Assembly (NCBI GenBank): GCA_018241785.1
Contig: JAFEDF010000031.1
Location: 1-50,320 of the forward strand
Source: Pseudomonadota bacterium
GTDB taxonomy: Bacteria > Pseudomonadota > Gammaproteobacteria > Burkholderiales > Casimicrobiaceae
Length of the DNA stretch: 50,320 bases
Direction of reading: 5' to 3'
Part shown: piece by piece, positions 6,310-18,272 of the stretch
Position numbering within the stretch: the first letter of the stretch is position 1
How the letters are laid out: the number at the start of each line of letters is the position of its first letter
Notes under the pieces: generated by a model
What the model was told of the DNA's origin: nothing
Seen by the model: the letters and a program-made list of their open reading frames with translations, nothing else
Database searches by the model: none
Made by a program: the position numbers and the translations under genes

Positions 6310-8745
6310 ATGGAGACGGTTCCCCAACGCGAAGGCACCGTACCGGCGAGCGGCGAATTCTCCGGCAGCGGAATCTTCACGACGCTCGCGATCGCGCTGC
6401 TCGCGGCGACGATCGCGGCACTGCTCCTCGAGCGCTCGAGCGCTCCGAGCCACGGGCTGATCGCCGCATCGGCATTCGCTGCAGGCATCGCCGTCGCGCT
6501 CTGCGCGATCGCCCGCCTCTTCGCGCGCTCCGCCACGCGCACGAGCGTCGCGTGGCGGCTTGCAAGACTCGCCATGGGAGGCGCGCGGAGCCGCGACAGC
6601 ATCGACCTGCGCGCGCACGCAATGCGCTTCGCGAGCGCCGGCGCGATGGACGAGACGCACGACGTGCTGTTCCGCGCGCTCGTCGAGACCTCCGGCGACA
6701 TCGTCTGGGCGGTCGACGCGAGCGGATGCATCACCTACGTGAACGGCAGCGCGCTCGAAGCGACGCTCGGATACCGGCCGGAGAACGTCCTCGGCTCCCC
6801 GTTCACCCAGTTCGCCGACCGCGCAACCGCGCAGGCGTTCGACGACGAGCTGTTCCGCCTGATCGAGGGCGCGCCGCAGCTCGAGATGACCGGGGCGTTC
6901 TTCCACCGCGAGGGCCACAGCGTGCACCTCGCGGTGCGCGCGATCGCGTTCCACGACGATCGGGGCCGCTTCGTCGGAGCCAACGGCACGGCCGTCGACG
7001 TCAGCGGGCTGAAGGAAGCCGAGGCACGTCTGCAGCGCGCGCTCGATGAGCAGCAGGCGGTGCTCGATTCGGTAGTCGTCGGCATTGCGATCGTCAAGGG
7101 CACGAGGATCGTGCGGGCGAACCGCGAGCTCGAGCGGATGTTCGGCTATCCCCCGGAGGGTCTCGTCGGCCTGCCGGTCGCCGAGCTCTGCGCCGTCGAT
7201 CAGCGCGAGGCCTGGCAGGTCGCGGTGCGTGCCGCCGTGGAAGCCCAGCGGGCGTACGACAACGACGTGCTCGGCCTGCACCGCGACGGCACCCACTTCT
7301 GGTGCCGTGCAGCAGTGCGCGGGTTCGAGGCTGGCGGCAGCCCCGACATGACGATCTGGGTCGCGCAGGACATCTCCGACCGCAAGCAGAAGGAGGAGGC
7401 GATCGTCCACGCCGCGTTGCACGACGCGCTGACGGGTCTTCCGAATCGCGCGCTGCTGAGCGACCGCCTCGCGCAGGCGGTCCGCTTCGCCTCGCGCGCC
7501 AACACCCGATTCGGCGTGCTCTTCCTCGACCTCGACCGGTTCAAGTATGTCAACGATACCGTCGGCCACGACGCGGGCGATCAGCTCCTGCGCGTGGTGG
7601 CGAACCGCCTGCGCAGCCGCGTTCGCAGCAGCGACACCGTCGCGCGCCAAGGTGGCGACGAGTTCATCGTCATGCTTCCCGACGTTCGCTCGCAGGCGGA
7701 CATCGAGCGCATTGCGGCCAACCTGCTCGCCGAGATCGTCAAGCCGATTCCGGTGTTCGGCAACGACTACGTCGTGACCGCGAGCATCGGCATCAGTATC
7801 TATCCCGAGCACGGTACCGACGCGCAATCCCTGCTGCGCAACGCCGATGCCGCGATGTACCGCGCGAAGGAGCTCGGCAAGAATGCCTACCGCGTGTTCA
7901 GCGAGGACCTGTACCAGAAGGTCAGCGAGGACATCCGTCTCGAGCAGATGCTGCGCAGCGCGCTCGATGCCGGCCAGCTCGACGTGCACTACCAGCCGCG
8001 GGTCGACCTCGCGTCAGGCCGGATCTCGAGCGTCGAGGCACTCGCGCGATGGCACGACCCCGTCCTGGGCTCGATCGAGCCGGCCAAATTCGTCGCCGCC
8101 GCCGAGCGCGCGGGGCTCATTGGCCGTCTCGGAGAATGGGTGCTGCGGCGCGCCTGCCGCGACCTCACCGAGCTCACGGCGATGGGCTTTCCAGCGCTCG
8201 GGCTGTCGGTCAACGTATCGCCTTCGCAGCTCTCCGACGCGGGGCTCGTCGCGACGGTCCGTCGCGTGCTCGACGAACACGGCCTTGCCCCGCAGCGCCT
8301 CGAGCTCGAGCTGACCGAGACCGCGATCGCGCGCAATCTCGACCAGGCGATCACGATGATGCACGACGTCGCCGCGTCCGGCATCGGCATCTCGATCGAT
8401 GACTTCGGAACCGGCTACTCGTCGCTGTCGCAGTTGAAGCGCTTCCCGATCAGGACCCTCAAGATCGACCGCGCGTTCGTCGACGGCCTTCCGCACGACG
8501 CGGACGATGCGGCGATCGTCCTCGCGGTGATCGCGATGGCGAAGAGCCTCAAGATGCGCGTCGTCGCCGAAGGGGTCGAGACGCAGGACCAGTGCGCGTT
8601 CCTGCTCCGTCACATGTGCGACGAGGTGCAGGGCTTCCTCTTCAGCCGGCCGGTCCCGTTCGACCGCATCGTCGAGGTGCTGCGCAGCGTCAAGTCTCCG
8701 GAGCGGGGCTCAGGCATCGAGCGGCTTCCGCGCCGCGTCGCCTGA
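6310..8745 (+). CDS. PAS-PAS-GGDEF-EAL c-di-GMP signalling protein
   Basis: 811 residues. The ATG at 6310 is preferred over a GTG at 6304 because GAGG at 6296-6299 is correctly spaced only for the ATG. Two hydrophobic segments (about 20-38 and 45-66) are followed by two PAS domains (about 112-228 and 238-358). The GGDEF domain has intact GGDEF (448-452) and an allosteric I-site RSSD (439-442). The EAL domain has intact EALARW from Glu576, ELTETAI, DDFGTGYSS from Asp697, LKIDRAF, VVAEGVET and QGFLFSRP. Both diguanylate cyclase and phosphodiesterase activities therefore look possible. It closes the peroxidase-kinase-regulator set. Its last 36 bases overlap the convergent ccmH gene. Confidence 0.9.
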   Translation: METVPQREGTVPASGEFSGSGIFTTLAIALLAATIAALLLERSSAPSHGLIAASAFAAGIAVALCAIARLFARSATRTSVAWRLARLAMGGARSRDSIDLRAHAMRFASAGAMDETHDVLFRALVETSGDIVWAVDASGCITYVNGSALEATLGYRPENVLGSPFTQFADRATAQAFDDELFRLIEGAPQLEMTGAFFHREGHSVHLAVRAIAFHDDRGRFVGANGTAVDVSGLKEAEARLQRALDEQQAVLDSVVVGIAIVKGTRIVRANRELERMFGYPPEGLVGLPVAELCAVDQREAWQVAVRAAVEAQRAYDNDVLGLHRDGTHFWCRAAVRGFEAGGSPDMTIWVAQDISDRKQKEEAIVHAALHDALTGLPNRALLSDRLAQAVRFASRANTRFGVLFLDLDRFKYVNDTVGHDAGDQLLRVVANRLRSRVRSSDTVARQGGDEFIVMLPDVRSQADIERIAANLLAEIVKPIPVFGNDYVVTASIGISIYPEHGTDAQSLLRNADAAMYRAKELGKNAYRVFSEDLYQKVSEDIRLEQMLRSALDAGQLDVHYQPRVDLASGRISSVEALARWHDPVLGSIEPAKFVAAAERAGLIGRLGEWVLRRACRDLTELTAMGFPALGLSVNVSPSQLSDAGLVATVRRVLDEHGLAPQRLELELTETAIARNLDQAITMMHDVAASGIGISIDDFGTGYSSLSQLKRFPIRTLKIDRAFVDGLPHDADDAAIVLAVIAMAKSLKMRVVAEGVETQDQCAFLLRHMCDEVQGFLFSRPVPFDRIVEVLRSVKSPERGSGIERLPRRVA

Positions 8746-9204
8746 TCCAGCCTCTGCGGGTGCCGTTGCGCCAGCGCGCAGGAGCCTGCGCGCCTCGGCT
8801 TCGAACTCGGCGGCGCCATCGGGCCGGCTTCGCCGCCGGTTGCGCCCGACCGCGACCCACGCTGCTGCGCCGACGGCGAGGAGCGCGAACGGACCGAACC
8901 ACAGCAGCCAGGTCACCGGCTTCAACGGCGGATCGTAGAGGACGAAGTCGCCGTAGCGCGCGACGAGGTAATGCCTGATCTCGTCGTCGCTCCTGCCGGC
9001 GAGCGCCAGCTCGCGCACCTCGCGGCGCAGATCGGCGGCGAGATCGGCGTCGCTCTCGGCGAGCGTCTGGTTCTGGCACACGAGGCAGCGCAGGCCCGAC
9101 TCGAGATGCCGCAAGCGCAGGTCGAGTGCGTCGTCGGCGTGCGCCGTCGGTGCGAGCACGATGGCCACGCACGCGGCGAGAAGCAGCCGGCGCGTCACGC
9201 TCAC
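8710..9204 (-). CDS. ccmH: Cytochrome c maturation protein CcmH (apocytochrome thiol oxidoreductase)
   Basis: 164 residues, GTG start overlapping the ccmG stop (GTGA). A signal peptide (LLLAACVAIVLAPTAHA) leads to the family hallmark LRCLVCQNQ with the CxxC pair (Cys40, Cys43). A single membrane helix lies at about 98-118. CcmH helps to reduce apocytochrome cysteines on the periplasmic side before heme attachment. This is the short CcmH type with the TPR part encoded separately as ccmI. The 3' end overlaps the convergent GGDEF-EAL gene by 36 bp. Confidence 0.9.
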   Translation of the reverse strand: MSVTRRLLLAACVAIVLAPTAHADDALDLRLRHLESGLRCLVCQNQTLAESDADLAADLRREVRELALAGRSDDEIRHYLVARYGDFVLYDPPLKPVTWLLWFGPFALLAVGAAAWVAVGRNRRRSRPDGAAEFEAEARRLLRAGATAPAEAGSGDAARKPLDA

Positions 9205-9740
9205 GATGCCTGCAGCCTGCGAACCAGCGGCAGGATCGTCTGCTTCAACGCCTGCTCGGTCAGCGGCCCGATCTGCTTGTAGCGGATGACACCCGCACGA
9301 TCGACGACGAAGGTCTCCGGAACGCCGTAGACGCCCCAGTCGATCCCGGCGCGCCCGTCGGTATCCATCACCGACTTCGCGTACGGGTTGCCGTTGTCGG
9401 TGAGCCAGGCACGTCCGTCGCCCGGCTTGTCCTTGTAGTCGAGCCCGATGATCGGCACGAGTTCCGTCTTGGCGAGCGCGACGAGCAGCGGATGCTCCTC
9501 GCGGCACGACACGCACCACGACGCCCAGACGTTGAGCAGCCACACCTGGCCGCGCATGTCGGCGGGCGACAGGTGCCGGTCGGGCGCATGCAGCTCGGCG
9601 AGCGAGAACGCGGGGGCCTGCTTGCCGACCAGCGGCGACGGCACCTCGCGCGGGTCGCGAAACAGGCCGGCATAGAGGAATCCCGCGATGACCGCGAACA
9701 CCACGACCGGGATCAGCCAGCGCAGCGGCTTCAGCGTCAT
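9201..9740 (-). CDS. ccmG: Thiol:disulfide interchange protein CcmG/DsbE
   Basis: 179 residues. An N-terminal anchor (about 7-27) precedes a periplasmic thioredoxin fold with active site WCVSC (Cys76, Cys79). The conserved GVYGVPETFVVD segment with cis-proline follows. CcmG reduces apocytochrome c or CcmH disulfides in System I. The ATG overlaps the ccmF stop by 4 bp and its own stop overlaps the ccmH start, so translation is coupled on both sides. Confidence 0.92.
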   Translation of the reverse strand: MTLKPLRWLIPVVVFAVIAGFLYAGLFRDPREVPSPLVGKQAPAFSLAELHAPDRHLSPADMRGQVWLLNVWASWCVSCREEHPLLVALAKTELVPIIGLDYKDKPGDGRAWLTDNGNPYAKSVMDTDGRAGIDWGVYGVPETFVVDRAGVIRYKQIGPLTEQALKQTILPLVRRLQAS

Positions 9741-11725
9741 GTCGAAGCGGCGAGGGCCGCTGCCGGCTCGGCACGGCGGGCGCGCGCAAGGCGATAGCGC
9801 CGGTCGGCGACCGCGGTGAAGCCGCCGAGCGCCATCAGCAGGCAGCCGCCCCAGATCCAGTCGACGAAAGGCTTCACGTAGATGCGCACCGCCCAGGCCC
9901 CCGATGCTCCGCTGCCGGTGATGGGCTCGCCGAGCGACACGTAGTGGTCGCCGCCGATGCCGCGCTCGATCGACGCTTCGGTCATGGCCTGCCCGGATGC
10001 GCGGAACGTGCGCTTCTGCGGGTGCAGCGTCGTGACCTCGCGATTGGCCCGCGTCACGTCGATCGTCGCCACCAGTGCGTCGTAGTTCGGCCCCGGGACG
10101 GCGGTGACGCCGCGGAACGTGTAGGTGTCGCCGGCGACGACGACGCTCTGGCCGACGTCGAGGCGCACGTCGCGCTCGATCTCGTAGCCCTTGACGAGGG
10201 TCACCCCGGCGACGAACACCGCCACTCCGAGATGCGCGAGCAGCATGCCGTACCACGCCGGGGCGTTGGCCCCGAGCTTCGCGGCGAGCGTGCGCTGCGG
10301 CGCATGCCGCAAGCGGTGGGCGAGGGCGGCGAAGGTCGCCGCCGCGATCCACGCGGCGAGGAGGAGCCCGAGGGCGACGAGCGGCTTCCAGCGGCCCATC
10401 GCCACCGGCCCCAGCACGGCGGCGACCACGGCGACACCCGCGGCCCAGCGAAGGCGCGTCCACAGCTCGGGCAGCGGCGCGCGGCGCCACGCGGCCACCG
10501 GGCCGACGCCGACGAGAAAGAGGAGCGGCGCCATCAGCGGGTAGAACACGGTGTCGAAGTAGGGCGGGCCGACCGAGATCTTGCCGACCGCGAGCGCGTC
10601 GACGAACAGCGGATAGAGGGTGCCGAGGAGCACGCTCGCAAGCGCCACCACCAGCAGCACGTTGTTGCCGAGCAGCAGCGACTCGCGTGACAGCGGCGCG
10701 AACGCGCCTCCCGCACCGACCGCGCCGGCGCGTAACGCGTAGAGCACGAGCGAGCTGCCGATGACGACTGCCAGGAAGGCGAGGATGAACAGGCCCCGCG
10801 CCGGGTCGGTTGCAAACGCGTGCACCGACGTCAGCACGCCCGAGCGCACGAGGAACGTGCCGATCAGCGACAGCGAGAACGCGACGATCGCGAGCAGCAC
10901 GGTCCAGCTTCGAAAGGCGCCGCGCTTCTCGGTCACGGCGAGCGAGTGGATGAGCGCGGTGCCCGCGAGCCACGGCATGAACGACGCGTTCTCGACCGGA
11001 TCCCAGAACCACCAGCCGCCCCAGCCCAGCGTGTAGTACGCCCAGATGCTGCCAAGCGCGATGCCGATCGTCAGGAACGACCACGCGACGGTCGTCCACG
11101 GCCGCGACCAGCGCGCCCACGCCGCATCGAGCCGGCCGCCGATCAACGCCGCGATCGCGAACGCGAACGCGACCGAGAAGCCGACGTAGCCCATGTAGAG
11201 CATCGGCGGGTGCGCGACCATGCCGGGATCCTGCAGCAGCGGATTGAGGTCGCGTCCCTCGGGCGGCGCCGGGAAGAGACGCGTGAACGGATCCGACGTG
11301 GTGAGCAGGAACAGCAGGAAGCCGATCGCGACCATGCCGAGCACCGCGAGCACGCGGGCGCGCAGCACCTGCGGCAGGTTGCGCGAGAAGACCGATACGG
11401 CGAGGCCCCAGCCTGCGAGCATCAGCGACCACAGCAGGAGCGAGCCCTCGTGCGAACCCCAGGTCGCCGCGAGGCGATAGCGCAACGGCAGGTGCGTATT
11501 GGAGTTGGCCGCGACGTTCGCAACCGAGAAATCGCTCGTCGCGAAGCTCCACATGAGGCACCCGAACGCGAGTGCGACGAGGCCGAATTGCGCGCGCGCC
11601 GCCGTCACCGCGACGCCCATCAGTGCGTGATCGCGCCGCGCGGCACCGACCATCGGCAGGATCGACTGCACGATCGCGACCAGCAGGGCGACGATCAGTG
11701 CGAAGTGCCCGAGTTCCGGAATCAT
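9737..11725 (-). CDS. ccmF: Heme lyase subunit CcmF
   Basis: 662 residues, normal length. This is a many-pass membrane protein with the tryptophan-rich WWD motif [18 protein letters not shown] and conserved segments [11 protein letters not shown] and [12 protein letters not shown]. Histidines in these loops are known heme ligands in the family. CcmF takes heme from holo-CcmE and joins it to apocytochrome c together with CcmH and CcmI. The ATG overlaps the ccmE stop (ATGA), and its stop overlaps ccmG. Confidence 0.95.
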   Translation of the reverse strand: MIPELGHFALIVALLVAIVQSILPMVGAARRDHALMGVAVTAARAQFGLVALAFGCLMWSFATSDFSVANVAANSNTHLPLRYRLAATWGSHEGSLLLWSLMLAGWGLAVSVFSRNLPQVLRARVLAVLGMVAIGFLLFLLTTSDPFTRLFPAPPEGRDLNPLLQDPGMVAHPPMLYMGYVGFSVAFAFAIAALIGGRLDAAWARWSRPWTTVAWSFLTIGIALGSIWAYYTLGWGGWWFWDPVENASFMPWLAGTALIHSLAVTEKRGAFRSWTVLLAIVAFSLSLIGTFLVRSGVLTSVHAFATDPARGLFILAFLAVVIGSSLVLYALRAGAVGAGGAFAPLSRESLLLGNNVLLVVALASVLLGTLYPLFVDALAVGKISVGPPYFDTVFYPLMAPLLFLVGVGPVAAWRRAPLPELWTRLRWAAGVAVVAAVLGPVAMGRWKPLVALGLLLAAWIAAATFAALAHRLRHAPQRTLAAKLGANAPAWYGMLLAHLGVAVFVAGVTLVKGYEIERDVRLDVGQSVVVAGDTYTFRGVTAVPGPNYDALVATIDVTRANREVTTLHPQKRTFRASGQAMTEASIERGIGGDHYVSLGEPITGSGASGAWAVRIYVKPFVDWIWGGCLLMALGGFTAVADRRYRLARARRAEPAAALAAST

Positions 11726-12195
11726 TGTGCCCTCGCTTCGTGCAGGCTCGGCATCGACATCGCGCCGGCATGTCCATGCGCGGCATCGATCGCAGCCTGT
11801 GCCTCGGGGGGCATGTAGTTCGCGTCGTGCTTGGCGAGGACCTGTGTCGCGTGGAACGCTCCGTCGGGGCCCATCGTACCCTGCGCGACGACGCCCTTGC
11901 CCTCCTTGAAGAGGTCGGGCAGGAGCCCGGTATAGGTCACCGGGACGGTCGCCGCGGTGTCGGTCACCTTGAAGTGCACGGTCAGCGTGCCGGGGACGCG
12001 CTCGAGGCTTCCCTGCTGGACGAGCCCGCCGATCCGGAACGTCCGTGACTGCGGCGCTTCGTGAGCGTAGACCTGCGACGGGGTGAAGAAGAACACGAGG
12101 TTCGAGCGGAACGCATTGAGGATCAGCGCGGATGCGGCCACCACGGCAACGAGGCCGGCGCCGATCCACGCGAACCTGCGGGCGCGCGGTTTCAT
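11722..12195 (-). CDS. ccmE: Periplasmic heme chaperone CcmE
   Basis: 157 residues. One N-terminal membrane anchor (about 9-28) and a beta-barrel domain end in the heme-binding motif [11 protein letters not shown]. His123 is the expected covalent heme ligand and Tyr127 the axial one. The tail is short and flexible with extra His residues. It receives heme from the CcmABCD side and delivers it to CcmF. It overlaps ccmD and ccmF by 4 bp each. Confidence 0.94.
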   Translation of the reverse strand: MKPRARRFAWIGAGLVAVVAASALILNAFRSNLVFFFTPSQVYAHEAPQSRTFRIGGLVQQGSLERVPGTLTVHFKVTDTAATVPVTYTGLLPDLFKEGKGVVAQGTMGPDGAFHATQVLAKHDANYMPPEAQAAIDAAHGHAGAMSMPSLHEARAQ

Positions 12196-12392
12196 CGGGT
12201 ACCTTTGCTTTCGATCATCTGGAGGCTGTCGCCGCCGGCTTCAGCGGCCTGCTGCACCATCCGCGCAGTTGCGAGCGCGCGGCGTCCGCGGCGCTTCAGC
12301 GCAATCGTTTCGGCGACGACCACTGCCGCGACGGCTCCGTAGGCCATCCACACATACCACGCATAGCCGCCCATTTCGAGGAAGCGCGTCAT
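12192..12392 (-). CDS. ccmD: Heme exporter accessory protein CcmD
   Basis: 66 residues with one membrane helix (about 10-30, motif [12 protein letters not shown]) and a basic cytoplasmic tail, the standard CcmD layout. CcmD helps release holo-CcmE from the CcmABC complex. It overlaps ccmC and ccmE by 4 bp each, which supports the short start at 12392. Confidence 0.88.
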   Translation of the reverse strand: MTRFLEMGGYAWYVWMAYGAVAAVVVAETIALKRRGRRALATARMVQQAAEAGGDSLQMIESKGTR

Positions 12393-13135
12393 GGCGGGGT
12401 CCCGATGCCGATCAGTGACGCGACCCATCCCGAGCTGCGCTCGCGCTCGAGAATGATCGCGCGGACCCGCGTCAGCGACGCAGCGATGCAGTAGCACCAC
12501 GCGGCGGCGGTCATGAAGAGGAGCCCCGTCAGCATGATCATCGCCATCTTCGGTGCCGCGGTGAGGCTGATCGACGAGCCCTGGTGCAGCGTGTTCCACC
12601 ACTGCACCGAGAAGTAGATGATCGGCACGTTGACGACGCCGACGAGCGAGAGCACCGCGCTGGCGCGGTCGGCCCGGCGCGGATCGTCGATCGACTGGCG
12701 CAGGGCGATCACGCCGAGGTAGAGGAAGAGCAGGATGAGGGTCGACGTCATCCGCGCGTCCCACGCCCAGTAAGTGCCCCAGGTCGGGCGTCCCCAGAAG
12801 GCTCCCGACCAGAGCGCGAGGGCCGCCATCAGCGCTCCCGTCGGCGCGAGCGCCTGCGCCATCATCGCCGAGAGCCGCGCGTTGAGCCCGAGCGCAAGTG
12901 CGCTCCAGAACGCCATCGCGACGTAGACGATCATCGCCATCCACGCCGTCGGCACGTGGATGAAGATAATCCGGTAGGCATCGCCCTGCGTCGCATCGGT
13001 GGGTGCGGCGACGAGGCCGATCCACAGCCCGATCAGCGCGAGCGCCGCGGCGAGCACTCCGAAGACGCGCGCGAGCCGCCCGGCGAGCGGGTAGAACGAC
13101 ACCGGGGAAGCGTAGCGGAACCAGTTGATGATCAT
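12389..13135 (-). CDS. ccmC: Heme handling membrane protein CcmC
   Basis: 248 residues, about six membrane helices, with the family's WWD motif WGTYWAWDARMTS and flanking histidines (FIHVPTAWM and NTLHQGSSIS) that ligate heme in known CcmC. It attaches heme to CcmE. It starts 3 bp after ccmB ends and overlaps ccmD by 4 bp. Confidence 0.94.
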   Translation of the reverse strand: MIINWFRYASPVSFYPLAGRLARVFGVLAAALALIGLWIGLVAAPTDATQGDAYRIIFIHVPTAWMAMIVYVAMAFWSALALGLNARLSAMMAQALAPTGALMAALALWSGAFWGRPTWGTYWAWDARMTSTLILLFLYLGVIALRQSIDDPRRADRASAVLSLVGVVNVPIIYFSVQWWNTLHQGSSISLTAAPKMAMIMLTGLLFMTAAAWCYCIAASLTRVRAIILERERSSGWVASLIGIGTPP

Positions 13136-13138
13136 CGT

Positions 13139-13855
13139 TCAGTCGAGCGCAATGCGCACTGCCGCAGCGACGGCGAACGGCACCGCGACCACTGCCAGCA
13201 GCAGACCCGCGCCCAGCAGCGACAGCTGGGGTGCGGCCGACATGCCCGCGCGCACCGCATCGACGGCCCCCGCGCCGAAGATCAGCACCGGCGCATAGAG
13301 CGGCAGCACGATGAGCGCGAGCAGGCTTGCGCCGCCGCGCGCACCGAGCGTCAGCGCCGCGCCGGTCGCGCCCAGGAGCGACAGGATCGGCGTTCCGATG
13401 AGGAGCGACGCCGCAAGCAGCGTGAGCGCCACGCCATCGAGCGCGTACTGGGCACCCAGCAGCGGCGCCAGCACGACGACCGGCAGGCCCGTCGTGAGCC
13501 AGTGTGCCAGCATTTTACCCGACGCGTAGGCGGGCAGCGGACCGCGCGCCAACGCCATCTGTTCGAGCGTGCCGTCGGCGAAGTCGGCGGCGAACAGGCG
13601 CGGCAGCGCCAGCAGCGACGCGAGCAGCGCCGACGTCCAAAGCACTCCGGGGCCGAGCATCGACAGCACTTCGCGCGAGGGTGACGTGGCGAGCGGGAAC
13701 AGGGATACGACGATCACGTAGAACAGCAGTTGGACGCCGAGTTCCGCGCGCGAGCGCAGCGCCACGCGCAGGTCGCGCCGCAGCGCGAAGACGACCGCCT
13801 CGCCGATCGACGGTACCTCGGCCAATGCTGGCGGCGCTGCGGCGGCCCGGGTCAT
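13139..13855 (-). CDS. ccmB: Heme exporter permease CcmB
   Basis: 238 residues with about six membrane helices. Typical CcmB signatures are present: FYVIVVSLFPLA after the first cytoplasmic helix, then LPRLFAADFADGTLEQ. It forms an ABC complex with CcmA that powers release of holo-CcmE. The ATG overlaps the ccmA stop (ATGA). Confidence 0.92.
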   Translation of the reverse strand: MTRAAAAPPALAEVPSIGEAVVFALRRDLRVALRSRAELGVQLLFYVIVVSLFPLATSPSREVLSMLGPGVLWTSALLASLLALPRLFAADFADGTLEQMALARGPLPAYASGKMLAHWLTTGLPVVVLAPLLGAQYALDGVALTLLAASLLIGTPILSLLGATGAALTLGARGGASLLALIVLPLYAPVLIFGAGAVDAVRAGMSAAPQLSLLGAGLLLAVVAVPFAVAAAVRIALD

Positions 13856-14529
13856 CCGATCCTCATGCTGCCGGCGCGCGCGCCCGCCGGCCCGCGCGAG
13901 GCAGCGAGGTCGAGCTCGCGCCCGCGGCCCGGCGGAAGCGGCAGCGGCAGGTGCGACGCCGCGACGATGCATCCGCCGCAATCGAGGTGCCGCGCGACGA
14001 GCCGCGCGAGGAGCCCCGTCGCCTCGGCGTCGAGCGCGGTCAGCGGTTCGTCGAGGAGCCACAGCGGCCGCCGCGACAGCGCGAGGCGTGCGAGGCCGAT
14101 GCGTCGCCGCTGACCCTGTGACAACGCGCGGCCCGGCAACTGCGCGCACCGCGCGAGACCGGCATCCGCGAGCGCATGCGAGCGCGCGTTTGCGCCGGTG
14201 CCTTCGGCGTCGAGCGCGACCCAGAAGGCGAGGTTCTCCTCGACCGTCAGCTCGTCCTTGAGGCCGGCAAGGTGGCCGTTGAACGCGACCGCCGCGCGCA
14301 GCCGGGCGTCGCCGGTGCGCATGCGCTCGCCGCGCCAGCGCACCTCGCCCGCCGCGGGCTCGGTAAGCCCCGCAAGGATGCGCAGGAGCGTCGTCTTGCC
14401 GCCGCCGTTGGGCCCGCGCACCGTCAGCGCATCGCCGGCGCCGACTCTGAAATCGAGGTCGCGAAACAGCATCGCGAAGCCACGGCTCGCCGCAAGCGAG
14501 CGGGCTTCGAGCGCGGCGGCGGCGAACAC
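13852..14529 (-). CDS. ccmA: ABC transporter ATPase CcmA
   Basis: 225 residues with a GTG start. Walker A GPNGGGKT (39-46), signature LSQGQ (136-140), Walker B LWLLDEP with Asp160 and Glu161, and the switch His193 in ASH are all present, so it should be an active ATPase. The C-terminal about 25 residues are Arg/Gly-rich and may be unstructured. It lies 7 bp after ccmI and overlaps ccmB. Confidence 0.93.
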   Translation of the reverse strand: MFAAAALEARSLAASRGFAMLFRDLDFRVGAGDALTVRGPNGGGKTTLLRILAGLTEPAAGEVRWRGERMRTGDARLRAAVAFNGHLAGLKDELTVEENLAFWVALDAEGTGANARSHALADAGLARCAQLPGRALSQGQRRRIGLARLALSRRPLWLLDEPLTALDAEATGLLARLVARHLDCGGCIVAASHLPLPLPPGRGRELDLAASRGPAGARAGSMRIG

Positions 14530-14536
14530 TCCGGGC

Positions 14537-15760
14537 CTACTTCACGATGTCGCCGATCACGACGGCGACCTGCCGCGCTCCAGGCGTCACCGGAACGCTC
14601 GAGCCGACGAGGTCGCCGGGTGCGGGCAGCGCGTCGCCGGAGCGCGAGATGCGCGCCTCGACGATCACCTTGCCCGCCGTCGACAGCTTGGCGTCGGGGC
14701 GCATCGATTGCGAATCGTCGAGGGTGAACGCGCGCGGCAGCGGCGCGGCTCCCTCGCGCAGCACGGCAACGGGCATGCGCGGCCCGTCGACCGCGCGCGC
14801 ATAGATGAACAGGGTGTCGCCGGGCGCAACGCGCGTGGCGAGCGCAGGTGCGATGGTGACCTCGCCGCGGATCGCCCCGTTCCCTGAGGACGCGGCTTCG
14901 CGGGGAGCTCCGCCAGGCGCCTGTCCGGCCGCTTCCGCGCGTGCGATCAGCGCATCGATCTCCTGCACCTCGGGGCTCCCCGGGGGAAGCTCGACCTTGA
15001 GGCGGCGCCACAGGTCGATTGCGGCGGGAACGTCGTTACGCTCCTGGGCGGCCGATGCGGCGAGGAGCAGCGCGTTGACGTTCCCGGGCTCGAGGGCGAG
15101 CGCGCGCTCGACGAGGCGCGTCGGCTCCCCGGCGAGCGTCTGTCCGTTGGCCATGCCGAGCGCGTCGGCCCAGTCGACCAGAAGATCGGCGTCGACAGCC
15201 CCGTGCTGCGCGGCCTGGTGGAAGGCGTCGGCAGCCTCGCGGTAGCGGCCGAGTGCGCCGTACGAGCGCCCGAGGAGCTTCCATCCGGTCGCGTCGTCCG
15301 GATGCTCTTTCATGCGTGTGGCGAGGCGATCGACCATCGCCGTCACCTGTGCTTTCGACATCGCCGGCGCCTGTGCCGCCGCGCTCTCCTCGCGCAGCGC
15401 CTGCGGGTTGCCGAGGAGCGCGTAGAGGCCCACTGCGACAACCGGGAATGCGAGGGCGAGACCGAGCGCCCAGCGCCACCCGGCACGCGGGGCATGCAGG
15501 CGCTCCGCGCGGGGTGCCGCCTGCAGCTCGCCGGCGAGACGCGACGCGAGCTCGTCGATCGCCTGGGCGTGCTCGGGTGCGGTGATCGCGCCCGCGGCGA
15601 GCTCATCGTCGAGCTGGCGCTTCTCGTCGCGGTAGATCGCCGCTGCCGGGGTGTCCGTGGCGTTCGCCGCACGCCGTCGCAGGAGGGGCGCGACGAGTGC
15701 CGCGAGTGCAGCCGCGACGATCGCGAGCGCAGCGAGCCAGAACAGCAGGAGAATGTGCAT
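14537..15760 (-). CDS. ccmI: Cytochrome c maturation protein CcmI (TPR apocytochrome chaperone)
   Basis: 407 residues. There are two membrane helices (about 1-27 and 96-115) with a cytoplasmic loop, then TPR-like repeats (GWKLLGRSYGALGRY, ADLLVDWADALG, NALLLAASAAQERND). A C-terminal beta-rich domain follows, as in bipartite CcmI. It presents apocytochrome to CcmFH. In most proteobacteria ccmI is last in the operon or fused to ccmH; here it is the first gene. The promoter candidate at 15802-15807 is upstream. Confidence 0.88.
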   Translation of the reverse strand: MHILLLFWLAALAIVAAALAALVAPLLRRRAANATDTPAAAIYRDEKRQLDDELAAGAITAPEHAQAIDELASRLAGELQAAPRAERLHAPRAGWRWALGLALAFPVVAVGLYALLGNPQALREESAAAQAPAMSKAQVTAMVDRLATRMKEHPDDATGWKLLGRSYGALGRYREAADAFHQAAQHGAVDADLLVDWADALGMANGQTLAGEPTRLVERALALEPGNVNALLLAASAAQERNDVPAAIDLWRRLKVELPPGSPEVQEIDALIARAEAAGQAPGGAPREAASSGNGAIRGEVTIAPALATRVAPGDTLFIYARAVDGPRMPVAVLREGAAPLPRAFTLDDSQSMRPDAKLSTAGKVIVEARISRSGDALPAPGDLVGSSVPVTPGARQVAVVIGDIVK

Positions 15761-15801
15761 CTGGGGGAGGGTTCCCCGGGGGAGGCGGTTGCGGCCCGCG
15801 C

Positions 15802-15807
15802 ATTATA
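15802..15807 (-). promoter_or_regulatory. Perfect -10 box of the ccm operon
   Basis: The minus strand reads TATAAT, 41 bases upstream of the ccmI start in the 118-bp gap shared with maeB. The matching -35 region is poor (TCGTCC at 16-bp spacing). TATGAT at 15818-15823 on the plus strand is a possible -10 for maeB. Confidence 0.5.
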
Positions 15808-15878
15808 GCCGCCGCGCTATGATGGACGATGCCGCCCGCAGAAGACGGCGACTGCGCGACACCCTGAGGAGCTCCGGC

Positions 15879-18170
<2,292 letters not shown>

Positions 18171-18186
18171 AGAGCGGGCGCGCGCG

Positions 18187-18200
18187 GCGCCGATCGGCGC
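18187..18200. terminator. GC palindrome after maeB, terminator-like
   Basis: The 14-bp perfect palindrome GCGCCGATCGGCGC begins 16 bases after the maeB stop. No T-tract follows. A TATACT at 18204-18209 directly after it may be the -10 of the transporter gene. Confidence 0.35.
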
Positions 18201-18272
18201 TGCTATACTCCGGCGCCCCCCGGACGCCGGATCCTGGATGCGCTGCGCCCGACAGCCCCCGGGGGCGCCGCC

